NCBI RefSeq assembly: GCF_000023445.1
Contig: NC_012881.1
Location: forward strand, 2,406,001-2,470,000
Source: Maridesulfovibrio salexigens DSM 2638
GTDB taxonomy: Bacteria; Desulfobacterota; Desulfovibrionia; Desulfovibrionales; Desulfovibrionaceae
Direction of reading: 5' to 3'
DNA: 64,000 nt
Each line of letters starts with the position of its first letter. The first letter of the stretch is position 1. Below the pieces are notes generated by a model. That model was not told the origin of the DNA, did not search any database, and worked only from the letters and a program-made list of their open reading frames with translations. The position numbers and the translations under genes are program-made. Shown here piece by piece: positions 1 to 6,984 of the stretch.

Positions 1-910
1 GCAATGCAAGCTGTGCATAACCGAGGATATTAGCCAACGGTTCATTAATCTCATGCGCTACTCCGGCGGAGAACTGTCCGATCTTGGCTAACCGATCCGC
101 CTGGCGCAACTGCTGCTCAAGCTCCTGCCGGGCAGTCTTAATCTCTTTTTTCGCTACAATTAGGCCGATCTGCTGTGCCGTTGTGACCAACAATTCGTTT
201 TCATCTTCAAGAAAAATGGATTCCCCTTTTCTCTTATGACCTGCATATTCTACGGACACAGTGATAGAGCCGCGTATCTCCGGACCGGACTCAATCGACT
301 CAACTAAAACATTCTCCGTCTTATAGTACCCTTCTGTTTCCCAACAAAGATTGCCGATACGCAAACGAATATGGGTCTTATCCGGATTTTGAAATCCAGA
401 AGGCAGCAGATTTACTATCTTTCTAAGGGTCTCTTTTAAATCCAGATCGCCGTCAGCCCCGAGCTTACTGATCTCATATAGGCAATTAAGCTCCTTATTG
501 CGTTCAATCAGGTTGAACCGCTCCCGAAGCAGACCATTCTGGCGCCGCATGTGCTCGGTTACATCCTGTCCTACACAAAGGATGCTGATTGTACTGGAAT
601 CCGAATCAGTTAAGGCTTTCAAATTCCAATCAATATAAATTTTTTCTCCACTTCTGGCCCTGATACTGCCGGAAATTCTGGAAATATCCTTTTTTCCGGC
701 CTTATCCAATACCTCTTTGCGTGAATCAGCACGCTGTTCCTGAGGTATAAAGGTCTCAAACCAATCTTTGCCGGCCAATTCCTGCATGGAATAACCGGAC
801 AACGATTCGAGCATGGAGTTGCCGTGAATGATAACACCGTCCAAATCAAGTGTGACCACAATGCCATGACTCAACTGCATTATAGTGTCATAATATTCCT
901 GAAGATTCAT
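1..910 (-). CDS. PAS-domain sensor histidine kinase, C-terminal part beyond window
   Basis: Reading the minus strand from ATG at 910 gives MNLQEYYDTIMQLSHGIVVT, then a PAS domain (about residues 10-125), a linker with the phrase NCLYEISKL, a GAF-like stretch, and an H-box ending AGVAHEINEPLANILGYAQL at the window edge. The phosphoacceptor His lies in AHEIN. The frame stays open to position 1, so the ATPase domain lies outside the window. No membrane segment is visible, so the kinase is probably cytoplasmic. It lies 121 bp downstream of the 229-residue membrane protein gene on the same strand and may be the last gene of the TauE/receiver operon. The signal it senses cannot be read from the sequence. 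Confidence 0.85.
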   Translation of the reverse strand, partial: MNLQEYYDTIMQLSHGIVVTLDLDGVIIHGNSMLESLSGYSMQELAGKDWFETFIPQEQRADSRKEVLDKAGKKDISRISGSIRARSGEKIYIDWNLKALTDSDSSTISILCVGQDVTEHMRRQNGLLRERFNLIERNKELNCLYEISKLGADGDLDLKETLRKIVNLLPSGFQNPDKTHIRLRIGNLCWETEGYYKTENVLVESIESGPEIRGSITVSVEYAGHKRKGESIFLEDENELLVTTAQQIGLIVAKKEIKTARQELEQQLRQADRLAKIGQFSAGVAHEINEPLANILGYAQLAL

Positions 911-964
911 AATTAAAACCTCATGTTCAAGAATACGGCAAAGTTATATGTGAGTAAAGTATGA

Positions 965-1000
965 ACGGACGATCCGGCAAGGAAGGAAGCCGGACCGCCC
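965..1000 (-). other. inverted repeat between TauE cluster and PAS kinase
   Basis: The arms CCGGC and GCCGG flank a purine/pyrimidine-biased centre (around 972-996) in the 121-bp gap between the 229-residue gene and the PAS kinase. No T-run follows on the minus strand, so this is not a classic terminator. It could act as an attenuator or mRNA stability hairpin. Confidence 0.3.
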
Positions 1001-1031
1001 GCCACATATCTTAGGAAATCATCCGGACTTC

Positions 1032-1721
1032 CTAATGCCCAAGATTCAGACCCCATCCTTCGAACACAAACAGGATGGCGAATCCGTACCACAAAGTATA
1101 AACCACATAGAAGATCAGAGAGAAGATAACCAGACCGAGCTCATCAGTTATGTCGAGAGGCTCAATCTCATAATAGTTGTATGCTGTCTCAACTGCCTTC
1201 TTCATTACGGTAGATGTTACCTTGGCAACTTTAAACTCTTCCTGACCGTTCAGAGCCTTTTCCATCAGCCCCAGAGAAGTCCACCAGTTAAAAGTGGTCC
1301 TGCGAGCCTCTACACCGTACTTACCTTCGAGGGCTTCTGCATCGTTATGATACATGAGTTCCGCATCATCGAGGCTGGCGTTAAGTATATCCACAACAGA
1401 ACCGGTAACTTCAAGGGCCTTTCCATTTAAGCTTACCTTTACCCCGGCTTTTTCAAACAGCTTGGCAGACTGTTCAGCCTGTACACCAGTAGTATAGGTC
1501 AGCTTGAGAGTCAGATCCTTTTTAACCGCAGGGTCTTTCACTTCATCACGCAGCGGAGCCACGTAATTTACAGACCCCTTGGAGATTGAGTTGTACATGG
1601 CATCGAGATATGCCATCGCATTCTTTCCGTCGAAAATGGGCTGGAACATCACAGCAAGTACGATAAAGAAAGCTGCGAGAAGCGCCAGACCGCCAGAGAA
1701 TTCTTTTTTGTTAATAATCAT
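1032..1721 (-). CDS. conserved membrane protein of the TauE cluster, unknown function
   Basis: This 229-residue protein has an N-terminal membrane segment (about residues 10-28, GLALLAAFFIVLAVMFQPIF). A roughly 150-residue, probably extracytoplasmic, alpha/beta region follows. A C-terminal hydrophobic stretch (about 197-222, LVIFSLIFYVVYTLWYGFAILFVF) completes the protein. The gene starts 1 bp after the TauE/SafE gene ends, so the two are almost certainly cotranscribed and translationally coupled. The close linkage suggests an accessory subunit of the exporter or a substrate-handling partner. I recognise no catalytic motif and cannot name a characterised family. Confidence 0.8.
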   Translation of the reverse strand: MIINKKEFSGGLALLAAFFIVLAVMFQPIFDGKNAMAYLDAMYNSISKGSVNYVAPLRDEVKDPAVKKDLTLKLTYTTGVQAEQSAKLFEKAGVKVSLNGKALEVTGSVVDILNASLDDAELMYHNDAEALEGKYGVEARRTTFNWWTSLGLMEKALNGQEEFKVAKVTSTVMKKAVETAYNYYEIEPLDITDELGLVIFSLIFYVVYTLWYGFAILFVFEGWGLNLGH

Positions 1722-1722
1722 C

Positions 1723-3003
1723 TTAGTGTGCCCCTTCTGCCTTAAGATTCTGGATATTCTTCAAGAAAGTACCGATAACCCAGACCGAAAAACCGCCAAT
1801 TACTACAAAGAACGCCCAGATACCTATGGTGTTCAAAGTGTCGCCAAGGGCCGGAGAAATCGGGATGTATCCCATTTCACCCAGCTTTCCGGGCAGAGCA
1901 AAAATACGGTTAACGAAACCGGCCAGAACAGCCATGGCGTAGAATCCACGAATGGTAATACCGGGAACAACCTTAGTTACCAGTGCGCCAATCTGAATAC
2001 CGAGCAGGGAACCAAGCAGCATACCCATTGCAAGAGTATAGAAGATGAACCCGTAAATGGCATACTGGGAAATAGAGGCGAAACCTGCGGTAAAAACAAT
2101 CTGGAAGATATCAGTACCAACAGTTGTCATAGAGGATACGCCAAGCACGTATACGAAGATGGGGAAGGTAAGGAAGCCTCCGCCGACACCCATGATACCT
2201 GCGGCCAGACCTACCAGTGCACCGGAGAGGACCAAAAAGATCCAAGAGATCTGACGTCCGCCGGGAGTAAGGTCCTGATCGAATTTTACCATAGGCGGAA
2301 AGTTAACGGATTGCAGAGACTTACTGAGAGCACCCAGCTCTGCTCCTTCTCCGCCGCCGTGCGCGCAACCACCGGAACCGGCTTTGCGGGCTTTCAGGTA
2401 GTCAAACATGGCGTAGAAGCCGAGGAATCCGAGCATTAACGAATAAACAGTAGTAATAAACGCATCGGAAAGCACGGGGTTAATTTCATAAAGAACACGG
2501 TTGATAATACCGCCCGCAGTGGCTCCGACAATTGCACCGATAAGGAACACTACCGCCAGAGGCACAGACACGTTACCCATCTTGCGGTGGATGACACTAC
2601 CCATAATCGCCTTAGCGAAAATGTGGAACAAGTCAGTACCAACAGCCAGAATACCCTTAATACCGGCACTCATAAGTGCGGGGGCGATAATAAATCCACC
2701 GCCAGCGCCGATACAGCCGGTAATCAGTCCTGCACCAAGACCGATGGCTATCGACACCATAAAAATGCCGAAGCTGTAGAATGCGGGGCTATACGCTTTT
2801 TTGCCGCCGAGAAGATCCGGAAGAACCGGAGCAATATCATCGGCAAAAGCAATACCGCCCAAGATCACGGGGATCAGCATCAGCCCGAGCAGCATACGTA
2901 ATTTCTTGCTGCCCATGATCGCCTTTGCGTTATCGATCTCCCAGCGGGCCATGTAACCGGCCCCAGCCATCATAAATTTACCCCATTGATTGAAAAAACT
3001 CAT
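1723..3003 (-). CDS. TauE/SafE-family sulfite/organosulfonate exporter
   Basis: This multi-pass membrane protein of about 426 residues carries the two-fold TauE/SafE repeat. The first half has GLGAGLITGCIGAGGGFIIAP and the second half GLAAGIMGVGGGFLTFPIFV. Members of the family move sulfite, sulfonates or related anions across the inner membrane. The protein is longer than the usual 250-300 residues because of an N-terminal extension (about 70 residues) and a Gly/His-rich cytoplasmic loop (CAHGGGEG). A GTG 12 bp upstream (3015) keeps the frame, but it lies in the GTGAGG ribosome-binding region, so ATG at 3003 is the likely start. The gene follows three receiver genes and precedes the 229-residue membrane protein. 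In a sulfate reducer a sulfur-anion substrate is plausible, but this is inference. Confidence 0.85.
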   Translation of the reverse strand: MSFFNQWGKFMMAGAGYMARWEIDNAKAIMGSKKLRMLLGLMLIPVILGGIAFADDIAPVLPDLLGGKKAYSPAFYSFGIFMVSIAIGLGAGLITGCIGAGGGFIIAPALMSAGIKGILAVGTDLFHIFAKAIMGSVIHRKMGNVSVPLAVVFLIGAIVGATAGGIINRVLYEINPVLSDAFITTVYSLMLGFLGFYAMFDYLKARKAGSGGCAHGGGEGAELGALSKSLQSVNFPPMVKFDQDLTPGGRQISWIFLVLSGALVGLAAGIMGVGGGFLTFPIFVYVLGVSSMTTVGTDIFQIVFTAGFASISQYAIYGFIFYTLAMGMLLGSLLGIQIGALVTKVVPGITIRGFYAMAVLAGFVNRIFALPGKLGEMGYIPISPALGDTLNTIGIWAFFVVIGGFSVWVIGTFLKNIQNLKAEGAH

Positions 3004-3075
3004 GATTATCCTCACAAATTCATTTCTATTGTTACCTTCGCTCCGGCCGGCTTTTCTACACTTGCCACCCGGACC

Positions 3076-3447
3076 TTAATTACTATTTGCAGCCACACCC
3101 TTGATCTTTACGATCAGTTCATCCGCATTAATCGGCTTAAGGAGATACTCGGATGCCCCCATAGCCTGACAGGATATGACAAGATCAGGACTGATATGAG
3201 CAGTGAGCATCAAAACCCCAATCTGCGGATAAAGTCGCTTTATTTCTCCAAGAAGCCTGATTCCGTCCCTGCCGGGCATTTTGACATCAAGCAGAACAAC
3301 ATCCATCACTTTAAGCCTAAGCGTCTCCATGGCTTCATTTGCGCATGAAGCCGTGCTGACATCCACCCCCCGCCTCTCAAGCCTGCAAGCAAGCACGCGG
3401 GAGAAATCAACTTCATCGTCAACCAGAAGAACTTTAATCCTTTTCAT
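3076..3447 (-). CDS. stand-alone response regulator receiver (copy 1)
   Basis: This is a CheY-like single receiver domain of 123 residues with no output domain. The acidic pocket (VDDE), the phosphoacceptor Asp at about residue 54 (VVLLDVKMPG), the Thr of LMLTAH and the Lys of LLKP are all present. A strong ribosome-binding site, AAGGAGG, abuts the ATG at 3453, so the ATG at 3447, six bases further on, is the better start. The gene overlaps the end of the next receiver gene upstream (3434-3835). The phrase DVSTASC is shared with the receiver at 6578, suggesting recent duplication. It probably relays phosphate from the Cache kinase encoded at 4254-6020. Confidence 0.9.
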   Translation of the reverse strand: MKRIKVLLVDDEVDFSRVLACRLERRGVDVSTASCANEAMETLRLKVMDVVLLDVKMPGRDGIRLLGEIKRLYPQIGVLMLTAHISPDLVISCQAMGASEYLLKPINADELIVKIKGVAANSN

Positions 3448-3835
3448 GGACATCCTCCTTCCGGATACATACCTGCCGTACTTTTTCTAACAGCAGTTCG
3501 AAATCGACCGGCTTAGACAGATAATCTGCAACTCCCAACCTGATGCTCTCAGCTGCGGCCTTTTCACAGCCATGACCGGTAAGCATCAAAACCGGCAGTT
3601 CCGGAGCAAGCATCTTGAAAACTTTTAAAATTTCGATTCCATCCATGCCTTCAAGCTTCAGATCAAGGACCGCGACATCAAACTCTTTTTCGCGGAGCAT
3701 TCTCACTGCATCTTCACCGCGGTATGCGGTCTCAACAAGAATGCCCCGCCTGCTCAATCGTTTACGCAATACCTCCGCAAAGCCGACCTCGTCGTCGACC
3801 ATGAGCAGCTTTATTGCCTTGTTGTCATTCCTCAT
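3434..3835 (-). CDS. stand-alone response regulator receiver (copy 2)
   Basis: This 133-residue receiver-only protein has the VDDE acidic pocket, Asp at about 58 (VAVLDLKLEG), Thr in LMLTGH and Lys in LSKP. It has a slightly longer C-terminal tail (RKEDVHEKD) but no DNA-binding or enzymatic output domain. Its stop lies inside the start region of receiver copy 1, indicating translational coupling. It sits 18 bp after receiver copy 3. Like its neighbours it carries a KRL-x-RR signature after helix 1, so the paralogues form one subfamily. The output may be by protein-protein contact, for example with the TauE-type exporter or the PEP-synthase-like protein. That is inference. Confidence 0.9.
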   Translation of the reverse strand: MRNDNKAIKLLMVDDEVGFAEVLRKRLSRRGILVETAYRGEDAVRMLREKEFDVAVLDLKLEGMDGIEILKVFKMLAPELPVLMLTGHGCEKAAAESIRLGVADYLSKPVDFELLLEKVRQVCIRKEDVHEKD

Positions 3836-3853
3836 CTGAACACCATCGGCCCC

Positions 3854-4285
3854 TTAAGCCATACGATTGGTTATCTCATCGATACGAGCCATGGTTTCTT
3901 CATCTTCATGCTCGTGATACAGCTTCATAGCTGCACGTATTTTTTCAACGAGATCATCAATTGAACACGGCTTCATAAGATAATCGAAGGCTCCGTTCTG
4001 CATGCCGGTTATTGCCGATTCCACTGTTGCATGACCGGTGAGCATAATTACTTCGACCAGGGGAAAGTCCCTTTTGATTTCCTGCAACACGGTGAGCCCA
4101 TCCTTATAGGGCATCTTCACATCCAGAATGACCACTTCAATTCCGGGATTCTTGCCCAGCATACTCAGGCCTTCATCACCGCTGTATGCTTTGTGGACAG
4201 TCATGTTGCGCCGCTCAAGCCTCTTAGACATAGCTTCTACAAAAGCTTCCTCATCATCCACGAACAGAATGGTTGCGTTCGTCAT
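3854..4285 (-). CDS. stand-alone response regulator receiver (copy 3)
   Basis: The ATG at 4285 is preceded by AAGGAGGA at ideal spacing. It gives a 143-residue protein starting MTNATILFVDDEEAF. A longer in-frame reading from 4378 would overlap the kinase gene by over 120 bp and lacks such a site. The receiver pocket is complete: VDDEE, Asp at about 55 (VVILDVKMPY), Thr in IMLTGH and Lys in LMKP. A C-terminal helix rich in Glu (HEHEDEETMARIDEI) extends past the domain. The gene overlaps the 3' end of the histidine kinase by 32 bp, which is strong evidence for coupled translation and for this receiver being a direct partner of that kinase. Confidence 0.9.
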   Translation of the reverse strand: MTNATILFVDDEEAFVEAMSKRLERRNMTVHKAYSGDEGLSMLGKNPGIEVVILDVKMPYKDGLTVLQEIKRDFPLVEVIMLTGHATVESAITGMQNGAFDYLMKPCSIDDLVEKIRAAMKLYHEHEDEETMARIDEITNRMA

Positions 4286-6020
4286 GATCTTCCTCCTTGT
4301 TGTATTCATGAACATTTTCGGAATGAGGCAGGGGTAACCAGATATTAAAACGGGCTCCCCGACCCAAGTCGCTTTCAACCTCTATTTCGCCGCCCATTTG
4401 ATGGACAAGTCCGTAACAAATGGACAGTCCCAGTCCGCTCCCCTTCCCCACCGGTTTAGTGGTGAAAAAGGGATCAAAAATTCTACCAAGATTGGCTGCC
4501 GGAATACCGGGGCCCGTATCTGCAATTGAGACCAAAGCATGCTCATTCTCAGCATGGCAGCTGATCATAAGTTTTCCACCCTTGGACTCCATGGCCTGAA
4601 TGGCATTGTTGATCAGGTTCAGAAAAACCTGCTGCAACTCTGATACAGAGGCCCGGACCGGGGGCATGCCTTTATCCAGATCAAGCGAGAGCTCCACCTG
4701 AGCATAACGGGCCTGCTGCATTGAAATTTCAACAATCTCTTCAATAAGACCCGGAAGCTGAACATCAGCGACACGAGAATCGGTCTGACGAGCAAAACTG
4801 AGCAGCTTATGGGTGATATCTTTGCAACGTCCACCCTGAGTACGGACCTGTTCCAAAGCTCTGCTGATCTCTGTGTAACTGGTGATCTCACCTTCCTCGT
4901 CTTCCAGCAGATCCTGAACCCAACCGGCTTCTTCAATCATTATGGCAACCGGATTATTGATTTCGTGCGCTATACCTGCTGCCAACTCACCAATGGAGGC
5001 CAGCTTTCCGGTTTCCACCATCTGCCTGTTCATCAGCTCATTTTCTTCATCAATGGCCTGAAAACGGACGACCAGTTTTCTGGAGAGATAAATGGCCATC
5101 ACGACAATCGCGATTCCTCCGGAAAGGAAAATAGCCAAGGTAAAGGATTCACTGCGGATCATGGCGGAAAAAGCATCACTTGCATCCTGCTGGTAGACCA
5201 GCTTCCAATCTCCATCCTTAAGTTGGGAAGAAACCGTCACGTATTCTTCCCCGTCACTGCCATGAGAAAGCTGCACAACAACTCCATCCTCGGCCTGAAA
5301 GCGGCGCACGGTCTCATAAGGAGTCAGCACCAAATTGCTTTCACGGTTAGCCGGCGGCTTGGTCTGAAAAACTCCACTGCGATTAAGTATGTATGCGTAT
5401 CCGGTCTCACCGATGCGAATGTTCTCGACAAGATGTGAGAATGCCAGGAAATCTATTGTTGCACGCAAGGTCCACTGGCGTCCGTCAGGATCAGCTCCGC
5501 CCTGTTCGCTGTTGACTGCAATGATGAAATGCGGGGATTGGCGTAAGCCCATAAACACATCACTGATCCCGGTGACCTTTCCACGGCTGTTCAAATACCA
5601 GTTAGCATCAGAGTAATCCGCTCCAAGCAGATTAAATGGGCCGGCATAAGCAACCTGACGGCCACTCTCGTCAACTACCCCCAGATCCACAAAAATGAGT
5701 CCGTACTGCTGCTGCATGAACTTGAGAGTTTTTTCCAGAAACAGCGGATCAGTAAGTTGGTCATAGGAATAGGCCCGGGTCAGAAACTGAAGCTCGGCCT
5801 GCTTCTCTCTCAGAAAGTTGTTAACGTTGTCTTTATGCTTATCCACCACCTCTGCTAAATGGGCGTAGACCTTAGCGCGGTAGATGGAACGAAATTGGTC
5901 GAAGATAAGGCCGCCCACCAAGATCAACGGTGCAATGGATACCGTGATCACTATGAGGGCGACCTTGCGGGAAAGCTTGTCGTATGAGGTCTTGTTTTCA
6001 GTCTGCATATTCGTTTCCAT
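4254..6020 (-). CDS. membrane sensor histidine kinase with periplasmic Cache-like domain
   Basis: This 588-residue protein has TM1 at about residues 20-40 and a large periplasmic PDC/Cache-type sensor region to about 290. TM2 lies at about 292-312. A HisKA H-box follows, with His at about 352 in AAGIAHEINNPVAI. The HATPase domain shows the N box (LINNAIQAM), a G1 box (DTGPGIP) and a G2 box (GKGSGLGLSICYG). It is an orthodox kinase without a receiver. It is the first gene of a minus-strand operon continuing into three receivers, the TauE/SafE exporter and a small membrane protein. The start is METNMQ; an internal Met four codons later is also possible, and neither has a strong ribosome-binding site. 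The sigma-54 motif at 6079-6094 probably drives it. Confidence 0.92.
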   Translation of the reverse strand: METNMQTENKTSYDKLSRKVALIVITVSIAPLILVGGLIFDQFRSIYRAKVYAHLAEVVDKHKDNVNNFLREKQAELQFLTRAYSYDQLTDPLFLEKTLKFMQQQYGLIFVDLGVVDESGRQVAYAGPFNLLGADYSDANWYLNSRGKVTGISDVFMGLRQSPHFIIAVNSEQGGADPDGRQWTLRATIDFLAFSHLVENIRIGETGYAYILNRSGVFQTKPPANRESNLVLTPYETVRRFQAEDGVVVQLSHGSDGEEYVTVSSQLKDGDWKLVYQQDASDAFSAMIRSESFTLAIFLSGGIAIVVMAIYLSRKLVVRFQAIDEENELMNRQMVETGKLASIGELAAGIAHEINNPVAIMIEEAGWVQDLLEDEEGEITSYTEISRALEQVRTQGGRCKDITHKLLSFARQTDSRVADVQLPGLIEEIVEISMQQARYAQVELSLDLDKGMPPVRASVSELQQVFLNLINNAIQAMESKGGKLMISCHAENEHALVSIADTGPGIPAANLGRIFDPFFTTKPVGKGSGLGLSICYGLVHQMGGEIEVESDLGRGARFNIWLPLPHSENVHEYNKEEDHDERNHSVRG

Positions 6021-6078
6021 TCTTTTATCTGCTTAAGGCTACGGCCCCCGTTGAAGAGGGTGGTCCCTAATGCCCCAG

Positions 6079-6094
6079 AGCAAACGCTGTGCCA
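6079..6094 (-). promoter_or_regulatory. sigma-54 (RpoN) -24/-12 promoter for kinase/receiver/TauE operon
   Basis: The minus strand reads TGGCACAGCGTTTGCT. This matches the -24/-12 consensus TGGCACG-N4-TTGCW at all but one position, with exact GG-to-GC spacing. It lies about 60 bp before the kinase start at 6020, which leaves room for a transcription start near 6067 and a short leader. None of the receivers in the window carries the AAA+ domain needed to activate sigma-54, so the activator must be encoded elsewhere. Confidence 0.75.
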
Positions 6095-6577
6095 CACTAC
6101 GAGCTGGACACTTTGGCCCCACCTAGAGGTCTTAATGGAATAACATGCTGAAATAATGAATTTTTAGTCTAAAAAACAGGTATGCAAAGCTTATTCAAGC
6201 GCAAAAGAGCATCGGAACTAAAAAGCCTGTTTTGCTCACAATTAATCCCTATCGATACCTTTCACCCCGTGCGGTACAAATTGTGCCAGCACCTCCAAAA
6301 GAGGACATCTCCCCCTCGTCTGTTACTAAATTCACAAAGATGCAGATATTGAAAATAAACACACTGGCACAAAATGAACCACTGACTGGGGAAGTACAGG
6401 ATAGAGGCAAATTCCTAATTCATATTAGATAGACTTTTTTTGAATACGGCTAAAAAAAATGTTCAAGGAGATATGCGCTAAACCCAGCCTGCACCGACTG
6501 TGTTTGCCGTAAGGAAAAGAGATTTGGCATATAGATTGTAATTCAGACAGCACAGACTTTAAACTACGGGGGAAGAC
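6095..6577. other. intergenic region between divergent signalling genes
   Basis: About 480 bp without a convincing gene separate the kinase promoter from the receiver at 6578. A 66-codon open frame at 6232-6432 lacks a ribosome-binding site and recognisable content. Two inverted repeats stand out. One is AAACAGG (about 6174) with CCTGTTT (about 6225). The other is TTGTGCCAG (about 6280) with CTGGCACAA (about 6364). The latter arms are 9-bp perfect complements about 75 bp apart and could be paired activator-binding half-sites upstream of a sigma-54 promoter. This is speculative. Confidence 0.4.
6525..6540 (+). promoter_or_regulatory. possible sigma-54-like promoter for receiver at 6578
   Basis: TGGCATATAGATTGTA fits the -24/-12 layout, with TGGCA and TTG in the right positions. 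The conserved C of the -12 GC is T here, so this is a weaker match than the site at 6079-6094. It lies 38 bp upstream of the ATG. Confidence 0.35.
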
Positions 6578-6964
6578 ATGGCACAGATTCGAGTACTTAT
6601 TATTGACGATGAAATAGGTTTTTCTTCAGTCCTCGCCAAAAGGCTAGGCAGGAGAGAGGTAGACGTTAGCACTGCATCCTGTGGCGAAGAGGCACTGCAC
6701 CTACTTACGCAAAACACATATCATGTAGCCATACTGGACATGAATATGCCCGGTATGAACGGACTTCAGGTGCTTAGAGCTATAAAAAAAGATTATCCCT
6801 TTGTGGAAGTAATTCTACTGACCGGAAACGCGGATATAAAAAGTGCGCAAGCATCCATGAATGCAGGAGCATTCGACTTCATTCTCAAGCCTGCCGATAC
6901 AGAAATTATCAGCAACAAAATCATCGATGCTGCCCGGATTAGCGGACAGCAAAACCGAATATAA
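6578..6964 (+). CDS. stand-alone response regulator receiver (copy 4, divergent)
   Basis: This 128-residue receiver-only protein contains IDDE, Asp at about 54 (VAILDMNMPG), Thr in ILLTGN and Lys in ILKP. The ribosome-binding site is GGGGGAAG. It is transcribed away from the kinase operon, yet it is closely related to receiver copy 1 through the phrase DVSTASC after the RR signature. It converges on the PEP-synthase-like gene, whose 3' end is 20 bp away. The paralogue probably acts in the same phosphorelay. No output domain is present, so its target is unknown. Confidence 0.9.
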   Translation: MAQIRVLIIDDEIGFSSVLAKRLGRREVDVSTASCGEEALHLLTQNTYHVAILDMNMPGMNGLQVLRAIKKDYPFVEVILLTGNADIKSAQASMNAGAFDFILKPADTEIISNKIIDAARISGQQNRI

Positions 6965-6984
6965 ATTAACGGGAACTGCTCAGG

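Noticed and set aside
1579..2439. 286-codon open frame on the plus strand
   Set aside because: It lies wholly opposite the TauE/SafE and small membrane genes, which have clear domains; its own product has no recognisable content.
6232..6432. 66-codon open frame between divergent signalling genes
   Set aside because: No ribosome-binding site, no family resemblance, and it sits in a probable regulatory region.
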